NCBI GenBank assembly: GCA_029532625.1
Contig: JARFXM010000010.1
Coordinates: 2,469,796-2,533,795, forward strand
Length of the DNA stretch: 64,000 nt
DNA from: Lomentospora prolificans
Taxonomy: Eukaryota; Ascomycota; Sordariomycetes; Microascales; Microascaceae
Direction of reading: 5' to 3'
The notes under the pieces are model-generated. The model had not been told where the DNA came from. It searched no databases and saw nothing but the letters and a program-made list of their open reading frames with translations. Position 1 is the first letter of the stretch. Each line of letters starts with the position of its first letter. Below are positions 24,084 to 36,600 of this stretch, in pieces. The position numbers and the translations under genes were made by a program.

Positions 24084-24713
24084 TATTAATATTAGAGTAA
24101 AGAGGTATAATATATTAGGTAAACTAGATATAAGGTAAGTATAAAGTATATTAGGTTACTAATTATTATCTTTCTTCCTCCTTTTTCTCTTTTCCTAGAT
24201 ATTCTCCTTCTTTTATAGTTAGGGACCTTAGTATAAAATTCCTTTAATCTAGTATCTAATTTTACCTAGTTAGATACTCTAACTACTCTCCTTTTCCTAC
24301 TACTATATAGTTATAGTATTATTACTAGCTAGATTATCTATTTACTCTAGCTACTAGGTTATTATATTATTTTTACTAGCTAGGTTATTTATTTACTTTT
24401 AACTACTAGGCTATTACTTCCTTATTACTAGCTAGGTTATCTATTTGCCCTAATAGTTGGGTTACTATGTTATAGCTACTAGCTGGGTTGTCTATTTACT
24501 ATTAACTACTAGGTTATTATATTATTATTGCTAGCTAGGTTACCTGTTTGCTCTAATAGCTGAGTTGCTATGTTGTAACTGCTAGCTGGATTGCCTGTTT
24601 GCTCCTAACTGCTGGGTTATCATAGTATTAGTTTCCCTGATTCTAGCAAGGGTATCATGAGGGTGATTGTTATTGCTGTGACTTCGTTGGTTCTTCTTCT
24701 TTTCCTCCTTACA
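24084..24713 (-). repeat. Right LTR of the first Ty3/Gypsy element (5' LTR in element sense)
   Basis: Partner of the left LTR. From 24084 to about 24440 it is as AT-rich as the element body. From about 24440 to 24713 G and C reappear (gttggg, ctgctagctgg), showing nearly unmutated sequence at the outer edge. Confidence 0.92.
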
Positions 24714-24976
24714 ACTAGATTCATGACCTTGGATAGTCGGATTCCTACAGAACTAGGTGTCGTCGGCATGATCCATCACTACACTTCAGACAGCATCGTC
24801 CATGAGTGTATCCTCCGGGTATGAAGAGGTGGAGGTCAGACTTAGTAGGGATTGCCGGTAGGCACCCGAATCGCAGCAGAACCAGCTCCTTGTCGAATAG
24901 CCATACATCTCAGAAATCGACAATAACCACAATCTTAAGCACGCCGCCTCTTCAAAACTTCTAATGTATTGAAACT
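24714..24976. other. Spacer between retrotransposon and F-box gene
   Basis: Normal composition; no supported gene. The last bases are the 3' end region of the F-box gene. Confidence 0.45.
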
Positions 24977-26718
24977 TCACTCCTCCGGCTCCCTAAAGTC
25001 AAAGACAACACAGTCCCCCTGAACCATGTCCCACAAAACCGTAAAGTCTTCGTCGTGGCACAGACCCAGATGGATGTTCCGCTCGCTTCGATGGCTCCAG
25101 ACCTTGTTCTCGTGGTTCATGGGATACAGGTCGTCGCGCTTCCCCAGCACTCTACGTGTCCTCTTCCAGCCGCCAGCATCGACGTCCTGGGTCGTGACGA
25201 TGGGCCTCGAGTCTGTGTGCTCGTAGCTGTCGTAGAATATACGGAGGAGCTGCTGGTTCCTCAGCATAGAAGCCCGGGGGATCCACTCGTTGATGCCGTC
25301 CCCGATTACGTCCCCGCCGTCGTCGATGAAGGCCCGCTGGACCCCCCACTGCTTCGTGGTCGTGCTGAACATAACTGAGACCTGGTGGTGGAGCTCCCAG
25401 TCCATCCGCGGGCCCTTTCCGGGGAGGGAAGTCTCGTGGGCCCTGAAGACGAAGCGGAAGACCTCGTGCACGCCCTCGTCGCCGCCGTAGGTCCCAGGCC
25501 ACTCGTCCTTCTCCGCCCAGTCGTAGTTTACCTCTCTCACCCTCGATTTCGCCTCTTCTAGCTCCGACTCGATAAACTCGCTATCCCGGCCGAGCACGGA
25601 CTCCATCACCGAGCGCATGGTCTCCGAGACGTCACACGCGTAGGTCGCAATGTGCGTAGCGCCGCTGAACTCGCGTACCAGGAACTGGGTGCTATCCGGC
25701 TCAGACTCAAGGATCGAGCCGGCGAGCACGATGAATACTCCACCTGGATCGTATGGGTTGGGGAGGAAGTTGGGTAGGTATTGGTTCAGAGGCGGTGAAT
25801 CATCCGTGCGGGCAAAGCCGTGCAGCTCTGGCGGCATGGAGCCATGGGGATCGATGACGTGGGTGACCGAGAGACTAGCCCCATCGTGCGAGAATACGTG
25901 GATGCTCGACGGGCCGGTGGCTATAAAGGCCTTTTCGCCCCAGGTGCGGATACTCAGCCAGCCTTCCAGGTCGTACTCGCTCGACTTCTTGAATACGTGC
26001 TTGACCCCAACATTTGTTCCGAGGTGATAGAAGAATCTACGCGATAGGTTGAGGATTGCCACCTTGACGAGCCTGGTGGGAGGAGTGCAAAGAAAAAGTC
26101 AACTTACATATCGTATCCGCCACCGGGCTGGTATCCTATGGATCCTACCTCGGTAACCAGAAGCGATTTGCCCACAGCACACATCTGCGGATTAGTTTCG
26201 AAGGTGGTAAAGTCCCAGTCGGCTCCTCGTAGAACTTTCCGCTTCCGGGTGTACAAATTGTCGATGAAGATCAACTGCAGAGTGTCGTTCCACACGATAT
26301 TCCCCTCACCATAGGCCATGATGAACGGCTCGTCCCTCTCCCGATCAGGGCACCGGCCGTCGGGGTGAAGCTCAGGATCGAGCTCAAAATGGCAGGGGAG
26401 CCCGGCCTTCCAATCGCTCCATGAGAGGTCCACCACGGCAGTGTGCTTCCCATGCCGCCGGCGGAAGAACCTGCGGCACGCCCTCTGGAAGGCAGCGAAG
26501 GTGTGGGGTTTGGGCAGCGTGGGGAAGAAATTGCGGCACAGCGCTGCGGCCACGGGCGGCTGGGTCCACGCCGTGTGCCATTGGCGGGAGACCTGGGCGC
26601 AGGCGAGGAAGTCTTCGAGGGCTAGGTCGGAGGCGATCTGGAGCACAACTTCGACGGGGAGGTGTCCGGGTCCCACGGGTTCCGGTTTGTGCTGCAGATC
26701 GGCGGGTGTGCTGTCCAT
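24977..26718 (-). CDS. F-box domain protein
   Basis: Two exons, 26718-26108 and 26072-24977, with a 35-base intron (GTAAGT donor, CACCAG acceptor) that keeps frame, giving 568 aa. Residues about 17-65 (LPVEVVLQIASDLALEDFL, CAQVSRQWHTAW) form a typical F-box. The remainder (about 500 aa) has WD/Kelch-like short strands (IATGPSSIHVFSHDG, FTVLWDMVQGDCVVFDF) but no repeat I can define. Known of the family: the F-box binds Skp1 in SCF ubiquitin ligases and the C-terminal part recruits substrates. No membrane segment or signal peptide. It is intact although sandwiched between two RIP-mutated transposon blocks. Its own GC content is high, so RIP did not spread into it. Confidence 0.88.
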
Positions 26719-27332
26719 CGCTGGCCCTGTAAAGGTGCGGATTTGTGCTGGCTTGGGTTTGAGAAGATGGAGGGGGTATGAATCGAGTATTGATTGATGG
26801 GCTGTGGGGAAAATACGAGAAAAGAATCCGAGCCCAAAATAAATCTAGGAGGGCAATGCCTGATGAAACTATGGTACTACGGACGCGTGCCGAAATGGCC
26901 ACAATACTGCTGTAACACTTCCATTTTAGGGCAAAGTACGTAACTAACTCGGTAGTGGTAGCAAAGATCAGTGCAGCCGTTTCAACTAACCCACCGAATA
27001 TAGACACCGTCGGCACCCAAATTCAGTAACTGATTCAAGCAGGAGGGAACGGTTTATATCAGGAGAACTCACCGTCACGACCTCAATCAACGATACAACG
27101 ACACAGAGCTTCTCTAATGAATCTGTTGGTCTGCCCTGGCTCCGATTCGGATTACAACTATTACGGATAGAATAGTTTACCATTGCGCGCGCCCGCTCGC
27201 TGCCCTGCGCGAGTAGAACAGCCTTTCGGCCACACCCCATCTCATCCATGATTCTTCTTTTCCTTCCGAGTTGTTCGCTTGATATTACTACGAGAAGCTG
27301 TGGCGCCCGAGGCAGTGTCAAAGGATATCGAG
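26719..27332. other. Promoter side of the F-box gene
   Basis: No gene supported. Overlapping frames antisense to the F-box start are shadows. Confidence 0.45.
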
Positions 27333-27563
27333 ATGACCCGATGTGCGGCTAGAGGGTGGCGGGCAAGATGGTGGGAGCGGGCTAGGCATCTCCCCTACGG
27401 ATATGGAATTTACGCCCAGAGACGAAAGGAAATGGTATTAGAGTGTCTGGCTGTCTACGAAAGTATCAAGCAACAAGCAATGCGCCACGAACCCAACATA
27501 CGGTCGCCAGGCCGTAAGCGAGCACGCATTGTCCCCGGGGAATCCGGCTCGGACTATACATAA
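27333..27563 (+). CDS. Small basic hypothetical protein
   Basis: An ATG at 27333 opens a 76-residue frame with TRCAARGWRARWWERARHL near the start and a basic stretch SPGRKRARIVPGESGSD at the end. The Trp/Arg-rich start is not a membrane segment. I do not recognise the family. The mix of residues looks more like coding sequence than chance, but no splice sites, conserved motif or homologue is visible, and the neighbour is a pseudogene. It may be part of a decayed gene. Confidence 0.25.
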   Translation: MTRCAARGWRARWWERARHLPYGYGIYAQRRKEMVLECLAVYESIKQQAMRHEPNIRSPGRKRARIVPGESGSDYT

Positions 27564-27572
27564 GCGAACCAT

Positions 27573-28420
27573 TTACCACAACTCTTGCAGCCATTCGCTC
27601 CATGTGTCGAGACATCCGCCATGGGCCATTACTATGGCCCAGGGGTTCTGCCACCGCCCCCTTCCGTCGACGGCGGCCTTCAGTCTCACTATCTTTTCTC
27701 TCCTCGTCGCCCTCCCTGGCACGTTTGCGTCGTCGCTCGGATCGTACGGAGCCAAGACGTCCTCGATCCTCGGCATGTAGCTCGTGAGCTTGTACTCGAT
27801 GTGCGTCATCGTTTCCTCGTATTTCGTCCGGATGAAGCGACTCCAGTTTTGCTCCAGGTCAAAGTTAGTGTTGATCTGTCGGTGACTCGCGATCGCCGCC
27901 TCCGCGTTGCCAAAGTGTCTCGCCACGCGGTCGGCCTGGGTGACCAGAATGTTGGTAATAGCCGGCGTGGTCATGTACTTGTACACCATCATCAACGTCT
28001 TCATCCAGCGGATCGCATTGTCGATCGAGTCCTCGCTCTTCAGGCGGTCGTTCATGTGCTTCGTTCATGTGCTTCTCGCACGCGATGTTCTCCAGCTTAA
28101 ACGCGTTCTCCTTGGCGATGTTGATCCCCTCGGCGACGCGGACGAACTCTCCCATGGCGAAGTTGTCGTGGGGGAACACCCGGGCAATGTAGTTCCACGG
28201 CCGCAGCGGGATCCCCTCGTAGTCGGGGAAGTTGCTGTAGTAGTCGGTGTTGCGCCACCCGTTGTCCCGCAGCGAGTCGCAGAGACCGCCCTCGATTACG
28301 AAGGGCGCCAGCAGGTGGGCTTCGAAAATGTGTTCGTAGATGTATCGCTGAGGCGCGCCGTTCTGTTTCGTGGCTATTCCAGTTGCCACCATGCCGAAGC
28401 CGTCTAAAAGGAGATTTCCC
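27573..28420 (-). pseudogene. Fragment of a chitinase-like (GH18 class V) protein, C-terminal helical region
   Basis: Two overlapping minus-strand frames make one protein. The first (from about 28392) has QRYIYEHIFEAHLLAPFV, RNTDYYSNFPDYEGIP and INIAKENAFKLENIACEKHM. The second (from about 28055 to 27573) has IDNAIRWMKTLMMVYKYM, ADRVARHFGNAEAAIASH and YEETMTHIEYKLTSYM. They are broken apart by a 13-base tandem duplication near 28041-28066 that shifts the frame. The pattern (EHI.E..LL..F, then a long helical part) resembles the tail of large secreted GH18 chitinases of the killer-toxin-subunit-like group. This is tentative: no catalytic chitinase domain is present here. The 5' part is missing upstream of 28420. 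It should not make a functional protein. Confidence 0.5.
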
Positions 28421-28854
28421 AGTTAGCCGAGTCCCAACGTTTCCAATCCTGACATAGGCTCCAGGGCTGCAAAGCATTTCAACCTGCCGCTATTTCAGCT
28501 CTGGTTCAAGCAGAAATCGAGGTTCGACAAGAAATTGGAAGTGACGTTTCTACAATATTGTTCAATTCCTCAATAAAGTCCAGTTCGATTGTAGGGCACC
28601 GGGTCTGGTTGTACGCCTCAACCCCGATGCTGTTTTACATGTCATGTGGTCAGCTCGGGGCAAAGGTTATTAGGAATTCGCAGGCTTGTATATATTTTTT
28701 TTATTTTCCTTTTTGCATAGCTCTAGGTTCACTTATGGATGCACATCATGGACCAGTAATCTAACTGTTATCATGCTGATGCTCAGATGCAGCAATCTTT
28801 GCCAGCGCATTTTCATATATGTGATCCACTTCACTTCCTTTTCTCAGTAAAAAA
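28421..28854. other. Left flank of the LINE insertion
   Basis: Ordinary composition, no gene. It ends at the first copy of the LINE target-site duplication. Confidence 0.45.
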
Positions 28855-28871
28855 ACTTTTAAAAGGTTGAG
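28855..28871. repeat. Left copy of the 17-base LINE target-site duplication
   Basis: ACTTTTAAAAGGTTGAG, repeated exactly at 39901-39917. The bases just outside each copy differ. Confidence 0.85.
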
Positions 28872-28986
28872 TTTATTCCCATTGTCAGCCAACTACCTGG
28901 CTATCCGGGTCTATTAGCAGTGTCTAATCTCTACCTATTATACTGCTACAAAGGGAAGGGTATATACTTTCTAGCAAGTAATATTA

Positions 28987-28999
28987 GGGGGGGGGGGGG
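28987..28999. repeat. Poly-G run in the LINE 3' region
   Basis: Thirteen consecutive G on the plus strand, about 115 bases inside the LINE 3' end. It marks a jump from normal to AT-rich composition soon after. Confidence 0.7.
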
Positions 29000-31086
29000 C
29001 TAAGGGATCCCCATCATCCAGCCATGCGACATCTAGGTGTTGCTCAGCCAAGTTTTGTACCCTACAGCACCGTGCGACTATCTATGGGGGGCACCTACTA
29101 GTGTTGTTAGCTGTCTGCTCCTAGGTGTATAGCCTGGTTGGTTGGTAGTAGGGTCGTCCCCTGTCTTTAGCTTGCACATGGCTCTGGCACTGTCTGCTTG
29201 GGCCTACTACCTAGTAGTATGTGCTCTCTAGTCTATACCCTATTAGGGGGTGTTGGCTAGGTCTCCTAGCCTATTGTTCTCTTACTATGCTAGGTTCCTT
29301 ATCTGGATCTATAGCTGTAGCTACCCTATATTAATAGATCCTATTAGATTTGATTACCTATCTTAGGGTAGCTCTGGCCTAGTATCCTTTAAGTATATTG
29401 TCTAGATTAGTATTATTCTAAGGCTTACTTATTAGTTTGGGTAGTATGTCTGGATAGGTTATTATGATATACTAGAAGGTCTCCTTCTAGTTCCTATATC
29501 TATAGCTGCTCCTATACCCTAGGACCTGTCTCTATGCTAGGTAGCTATCTAGGCCTATATGCCCTGTCCTTGCTTAGGTTAGTAGTGAGCTCTCTACCTT
29601 TATTAGTCCTCTATACCTTATCTGCACTTAATGCCCACTCTACACAGGGTCCCTAGTAGCTGCTATCTCACTGTGTTGTCTTCTGGCATGTTTAGTATAC
29701 TATCTCTACTTCTAGTATTCCCTTATTATATTTTAGTCCTAGCCTCTTAGTATAGTTACCTACTTATCCTATAGGTTAGTATAGCTAGCTTGTCTTCTCC
29801 TCCTATTACTTGATAGGGTGGCTCTTATTATAGCTTTATAGATTACCTTAGCTTTTACTCTATAGTCTTCCCTATAGACTAGTACAGCTATCCTCTAGTT
29901 TAGGTATAGATCTAGGGGGGGGATAGCCACCTCTATATATAGTATATATCTAGGGGTTAACTTATATACTCCTATAACTACCTAGAGGTATTGCCTAAGG
30001 GTCTCTTCTAGTCTTAGGGCTAGTCCTTTAGGTATTGAGTCCCCTAGTTCTGTGACTATGTGAAAGACCGCTGCGCTGTACGCGACAGTGTTTCGTATCA
30101 CCATCGTGTATATTGTTCATGCCTACTATAGGGTGTAGCCCTATGTTTTCACAGTGAGCTATATCAGTGCTAAGCTCTGTCTCTTTAGTTTGCTAATGAT
30201 GACTTTCATGTGTTTGTTGAATCTGAGCTTATAGTCGAGCCAGATCCCTAGGAACCTACTACTTATTATAGGTGTTAGGGTGGTCTCTACGTCTAGTGTG
30301 ACTATTTTGCTAGGGGCTGTATATGCTTAGCAGAAGTGTATTAGCTCACTCTTTACTGGTGTAAAGGATATTCCTCTTACCTATACCCATGTCCTTACTA
30401 TTTACTATACTCTTTCTAGTACTTTATAGGTATTGGTGATTATTTGGGTAGGGGCTAGTAGGTTAGTATTATCTATATATCTAATTGTAATTACTTTCCT
30501 ATCTCTCTCTAGTTATTTAAAGAGTAGGGTAGTAAAGAGGATAAAGAGTATAGGGGATAGTAGTAATCCTTATAGGATGCTAGCTCTTACTACTATTAAG
30601 GGGGTATCCTTCCTATCAAATATTAGGATAGTAGTCCTATCTCTAAGGTAGTCCTAGACCTATAGGTATACCTAATATAGGAGGTCTAGGTAGTATAGTA
30701 TTAAGATAAGCTAGTTATAGTCTATAGTATTGAAAGCTCCCTATAAGTCAAGTTGAAGGAGTAAGGCCTTAGTACCACCTACCCATACCTTACAGATCAT
30801 ATTAGTAACTAGTTAGGCTGCTAGTTCTATAGAGCAGGATCTCTAGTTCCCTATTTGTCCTTCTAGTAGGATATTATTCTACTCTACTACCTCTGTTAGT
30901 CTTGTTATTAGAACTGTTTTAATCGCTTTCCTGATTATGCTTAGTAGTATAATTGGCCTCCATACTTTAGGCTCCTATATCTAGGCCTAAGTCTTGTCCA
31001 GTTTCCTGATTATCACTGTCCTGGATATCTTGAAGTGGGATAGCTAGTAACCTAGTCTAAATGATGCTGTGGCTATAGTTGCTACG

Positions 31087-31479
31087 TGTCACGGCCACAC
31101 TTGGCCAAGAGAGGAGGCCGGGCAGTCAAGACCGGCAGAAAAGGATAAACTACGGAAGCGCACCAGGATCACGGGAAATAACGGATCACCCATGCTCATA
31201 GTGATCCGTAAGTGACCCGGATCGTACGGGGTCACGGTGAGCCAGAGTGATCCAGGAGAGCCCGCAAGGGAAATGCCTATATAAACTACAAGTTCTACTA
31301 TATATCTAGTTTGTCTTTCAAGGCTCTCTAGTAGTTAATTTAAGTTACTCTATAAACTATACTTAAATATATATTATGAACCCTTATTATTACTATCTGA
31401 TTACCTTACTTATCTACTAATAGGCCTAACTATTCTAACCTTAAGGCAACTAACCCTATTAAGAAGTATTAGAATATTA
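31087..31479 (+). repeat. Left LTR of the nested element
   Basis: 393 bases starting TGTCACGG. Its first ~210 bases (31087-31290) are GC-normal and unmutated; the remainder is AT-rich. Confidence 0.9.
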
Positions 31480-33699
31480 TATATTAACTACTCCTATTTA
31501 GTAAGTAACCCTTTTAAATAGTAAAAGACTAATAGTAGGAACTATAGAAACCATATCTAGTACTAGTATTATAGCTACTAGTAAAGAATAGCTTACTAAA
31601 AAGATTAAGGAACTTATAGAGCAACTTTAGTAAGCCTGATAGTAGAATACTTAGCTCTAGGAATAATACTAACCTACTATATATAAAGATATATTAGCTC
31701 TCTTCTAAGCTATTATCTAATCTACTACTAATACTGTTATAGAAATAAGGAAGCCTAAGGTCTACTTCCTAGGACTAGAGAAGTTTGATAGAAGTTATAC
31801 TAAACTATAATCCTTCCTTATATATATGAGGGTATACTATGACTACTATAGAATCACTAATGCTACTACTAAAGTTACTAGTATAGTAGGATTCCTAGTT
31901 AGAGATACTATAGTATAGTTTAAACTAACCTTATAGGACTACTATACTAATAAACCTGTATAATAAGATAGTATGACTAAAAGAATATTTAAAAACTATA
32001 ATAACTTTGAAGAAGCTATTAAAAGGGCTTTTAGAGATCTAGATGAAGACTAGATTATGAAATAAAAGCTTAGGGAAACCTAATAAAAGACCTTAGCCTT
32101 AGAATATATATCTAAGTTCTAATAAATCACTATATACTTTAAATAGGATAATGAATTTATAATTAAATACTTCTACTATAGGTTAAAGGATAAAGTGAAA
32201 GATGAAATTAATAAGATCCTAGATACTCCTATAGAACTTAGAAAGTATATAGACCTTACTATTAGGATTAATAACTAACTATATTAATAGTAACTAGAGA
32301 AACACTAGAAGATACTATATAGTAGAAGATATAGTAAAAAATAGGAAGCTAATACTAGAAAATAATAGAATAGTAATACCTTATAGAGAACTTACCTAAG
32401 GCTTATAGAACTTAATTCTACTATATAAAAAGATAACTATAGAATTAAGAAATAAATAGAGGACTATCTTAGTAAATACTATACCTATAGCTATATAAGA
32501 TATTTTATAAGAGAATACTAAAATAGAGGAAACTAGGGAGTAGGAAGAAAAGAACAAGGAGACTAAAAGAATAAGAGCTAGAGATCTATATCTTAAGGAA
32601 AAACCTAGAGTAATAATAAGTAAAGTAGGGCTAGTAATAAACCTACTACCTAGACTTAGACCTTAGCTAGTAGTACTATCCTAGACTACCAAGTTATATA
32701 CTAGATTATATGCTATAATAATAACTGTTAAGTATACTATAATAGGAAGGATAGAGCTAGATACTACCTATAAAAACTATAAACCCTTATAACTATAGAA
32801 AGAGAAAAAGCTAGACTAAGTAACCTTAAAGCTAATAATATTGAAAAAGAGATACTTATAGTACTTAAAAAGTACCTAGGAGTAGAAGTAAAAGAACTAA
32901 ATATCACTATATTCTACTAGAAGTATTATAATTATAAGTAAGGCAAGAAACTACCTATAGAATATACTTAATATATAGAGTAGATCTGAATTACCTCATG
33001 ATAATGATAAAAAGGGAAAGAGGCTAAAAACTAAGGACTTCCCCCTTATCAAGAAGTAATACCTATCACTAAAGAAGAAGGAACTACCCAGAAAATCAAT
33101 AAGTATATTAAAGATATTAAAAAACTAGTAAGGAAGGTCTATAACCTTAAAGAAGTAATTAATAAATTAGATAATACTCTCTGTAACTAACTTGATGAAG
33201 ATTAAAAGAATAATCTACTAAAATAGTTTAAACTAATAATTAAGAAACTTAGTTAAATCAAAACATAATAAGTAGAAATAGCTAGAAGACTAGAATATAT
33301 AGAAATAAGGACTAAAAATATAGAGGAACTTATATAAACTATAAACTATAGAACTAATAAAACTATTACCAGCATCCTAGAATGGATAACTGAATGTGAT
33401 GAACTTATTATAGAAATATAAGGATAAGTCAAGGGACTTGAAACCGAGCTTGATAATGTAGATATAGTAGCTATGTAGGTATATACTGAAGCTATAGAAA
33501 AAGAAATAGATATAGCAAAGTAAGAAGTCCAGGTGATGAGGGAAGTAAGACTATGAGTAGCATAATGAAACTCCAAACGTAATAGGCAAGCTATGAAGAT
33601 ATGCAAATAATGGCACAAAGGATAATGAAGCCTGGAGAATGCTTCTAAAAAGGTACAAGAAAGCTACAAACGAGCTATCATACTGGAAAACTGAAGTCT

Positions 33700-36600
33700 A
33701 AATATCATAAGCTCTAATAAAACCAAATATTTAAAAGTACTAATTATGATTCAAGGATGAATATATAAAGCCTTGATAGATAGTGGAGTATAAGGAAATT
33801 TCATTTTGCTAGATATGGTGAATGAACTATGACTCCTATGGAATTATAAGGAATGACTATACCTATTAAGCAACTGTGAAGGGGAACTTATTATATATAG
33901 AAAAGGTATAGTAAATATAGAGACTGTACACCTTAATGTCATAATCTAAAACCAACCTGATAAAATATCCTTTAATATCATAGAATCAAACTATCCTATT
34001 GTGATTAGAATACTATAGTTGAGAACCTAAAACCTAAGAATAGACTAGATTACTAATTAGCTCACTTAGACTAGGATCTAAGGAGAATCCATCAATAGTT
34101 CAGTCCCTAAGCAGTATTAACTAGAGCAGTATATACTAAATAAACTAAGAGCCTTTAGGATAATAGTATATATCAAAGTACTTGCTACTAAAGATTCAAA
34201 TCACCTACTAAAAGGAAAGAAACACAAATAGAACCGGATAACATATTACATAATGAGCATAACTACCACACTAATAAAAGAAGAAATAATATAGAACTTG
34301 CCACTATAATACTACAAGTATAGCAAAATATTCATAGAAGAATTAGAAACTAGACTTCTAGAACATAGTAAATAGGATTATAAGATTCACCTTAAACTAG
34401 GAATACAACCTAAGTTCATACTAATATATAACTTAAATGAAAACTAGTTAAAAGAACTTTAGGAATATATATAAGAAAATATTAGGAAAGGGTTTATTAG
34501 ACCCTTAATATTACTAGTAGGATACCCTATCCTCTTTATACTAAAGAAGGATAGAAGACTATGTATATATATAGATTACTACCAACTCAATAAGATCACT
34601 ATTAAGAACTAATACCTACTACTATTAATCTTAAAGTTAAGGGATAGACTATAAAAAGTAAAATAGTTTACTACCCTAGATCTTAAAGGGGTATATAACC
34701 TTATCAGGATTAAGGAAGGAGATAAGTAGAAGATAGCCTTCTATACTTAATATAGATACTTTGAATACTATATCATACTATTTAGACTCATAAATATACT
34801 AGTAACCTTCTAAACCATAATTAACTATATACTATAAGAGCACCTAGACCAGTTTATAGTAGCCTATCTAGATAATATCCTTATCTTCTTAGAGACTTTG
34901 GAAGAATATGAGGAATATATTAAAAAGGTACTATAAAAACTCTATAATACTAACTTATTAGTAGAACTAAAAAAGAGTTACTTCTATATATAAAAAGTAG
35001 ACTTCCTTAGATATACTATCTAACTAGGAGAAATCAGAATACAGGAATTAAAAGTTAAGGCTATACTTGACTAGCTAGTACCTTAGATAGTTACTAAAGT
35101 ATAGGGATTCCTAGGATTTATTAACTTTTATAGAAGGTTCTTAAAGGACTATAGTAAAAGAGTTAGACCTCTTATAGAGTTTATAAAGAATAAGAATACC
35201 TTTATATAAGGGCTAGAATAGTAATAAGTATTCTAAGAAGTAAAATAGAGTATTTATAAGAGACTAGTATTATATAAAGTAGACCCTAGTAAACTTTTTA
35301 AAGTTAAGATAGATATATTAGACTATACCCTAGGAGTATAACTTAGATAAAGAGATAAATAAGGAAGGATATACTTAATTACTTTTATATTAAAAAAGTT
35401 AAGTAGACTTATACTATAATATAGGATCCTAGATAAAGAACTTATAGTAATTGTTAAAGCCTTTAAGGAATAGAAATATTACCTTATAAAGGTAAAATAC
35501 CCTATTATTATCTATTCTAATTATAAGAACCTTACTAGCTTTATAACTACTAAAGAGTTGAATAAGTAATAAGTCTAATAGGCCAAATTCCTCTCTAAGT
35601 ATAACTTCAAAATTATATATATTAAAGGAAAAGAAAATAGATAAGCTAATACACTTAGCTGATAACTAGACTACTTCTAGAAGATACCTAAGGAAGTAAG
35701 TATAATATTCTATTATAATAAATAAGGAAGCCTATAGTAACTAGTAATAAGCTACTAAGTTAATACTACTACTAAGGTAATAGAAGAAATTAAAAATTAC
35801 TATAGGGATCTAAAGTAAGGATAATATAAGAAGAATATACTAGTACCCCTAGAACTATCTAAGGAATTAATATAAGTAATATATAAGTTACTACTTAGTA
35901 GGTACCTAGGGATTATGAAAATAATTAAAAGAATACTAAGAGGCTACCTTATCCTATAGTTGAAAATAGTGGTTAAGGAAGTACTTGCTGAATATACTTT
36001 ATATATAAAGAATAAAAACTTGTAATATAAGCTATAAGGGCTACTATAGCTAATACTAGTACTAGAAGTACTATAGTAAAAGATTATTATTAACTTTATT
36101 ATCAAATTACTAAAGTTAGAAGATCTAACTATAAGAGTTAAATATAATAGTATTATAGTAGTTATAGATCAACTTATAAAATATACTTACTTTATACCTT
36201 ATAATAAAGCTATAAAAGTACCCTAATTTGTAGAACTATTCCTATAAATAGTGGCTATAAACTATAACCTACTAGAAGAAATTAATACTGATAGAGGAAG
36301 TGTCTTTGCTTCCTACTTCTAGTAGAGCCTTTTAGATAGGTTAGGAATTAACTATAAGTTATCTATAGCCTACCATCCTAAAACCTAAGGATAGGTAGAA
36401 TAGGTAAATTAAATACTAGAAACCTACTTATAATACTATATTAACTAGGAATAAAATAACTAGGTAATACTACTACCCCTAGCCTAGTATACTTATAATA
36501 CTAATATATCAGAAAGTATAGGAATATTACTATTCTATATGAACTATAGAATATAACCTAAGATAGGATTTAAGCCTGTAGGAATAAAAATACAGGCTGA

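Larger units (their letters stand above)
16736..24713 (-). mobile_element. Ty3/Gypsy LTR retrotransposon, full length, destroyed by RIP
   Basis: About 8 kb bounded by two 630-base direct repeats (16736-17365 and 24084-24713) with TG..CA ends. A pyrimidine run just inside the left LTR (about 17368-17384) is the complement of a polypurine tract, so the element reads on the minus strand. Confirming this, the minus strand at 21531-21563 encodes VYIVYLDNILI, a reverse transcriptase YLDD box in which the second Asp has become Asn by G-to-A change. No long frame survives: Trp, Gln and Arg codons have become stops throughout. CpA and TpG are nearly absent and TpA is everywhere, the signature of RIP. 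The five bases outside each end (tcagt and actag) do not match, so no target-site duplication is visible. Confidence 0.9.

Noticed and set aside
16731..24718. Target-site duplication for the first LTR element
   Set aside because: The five bases at each side (tcagt and actag) do not match; no duplication can be claimed.
25152..25502. Long minus-strand frame in the F-box gene
   Set aside because: A different frame of the same GC-rich exon; the F-box frame is the longer, motif-bearing one.
26421..26797. Overlapping plus-strand frames antisense to the F-box start
   Set aside because: Arg-rich shadow of GC-rich coding sequence.
30433..30651. Plus-strand open frame in the LINE block
   Set aside because: It is an antisense shadow of the RIP-mutated reverse transcriptase, whose motifs read on the minus strand.
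33346..33618. Ninety-codon minus-strand frame inside the nested element
   Set aside because: Antisense to the gag-to-pol region, low-complexity, and explained by AT-rich composition.
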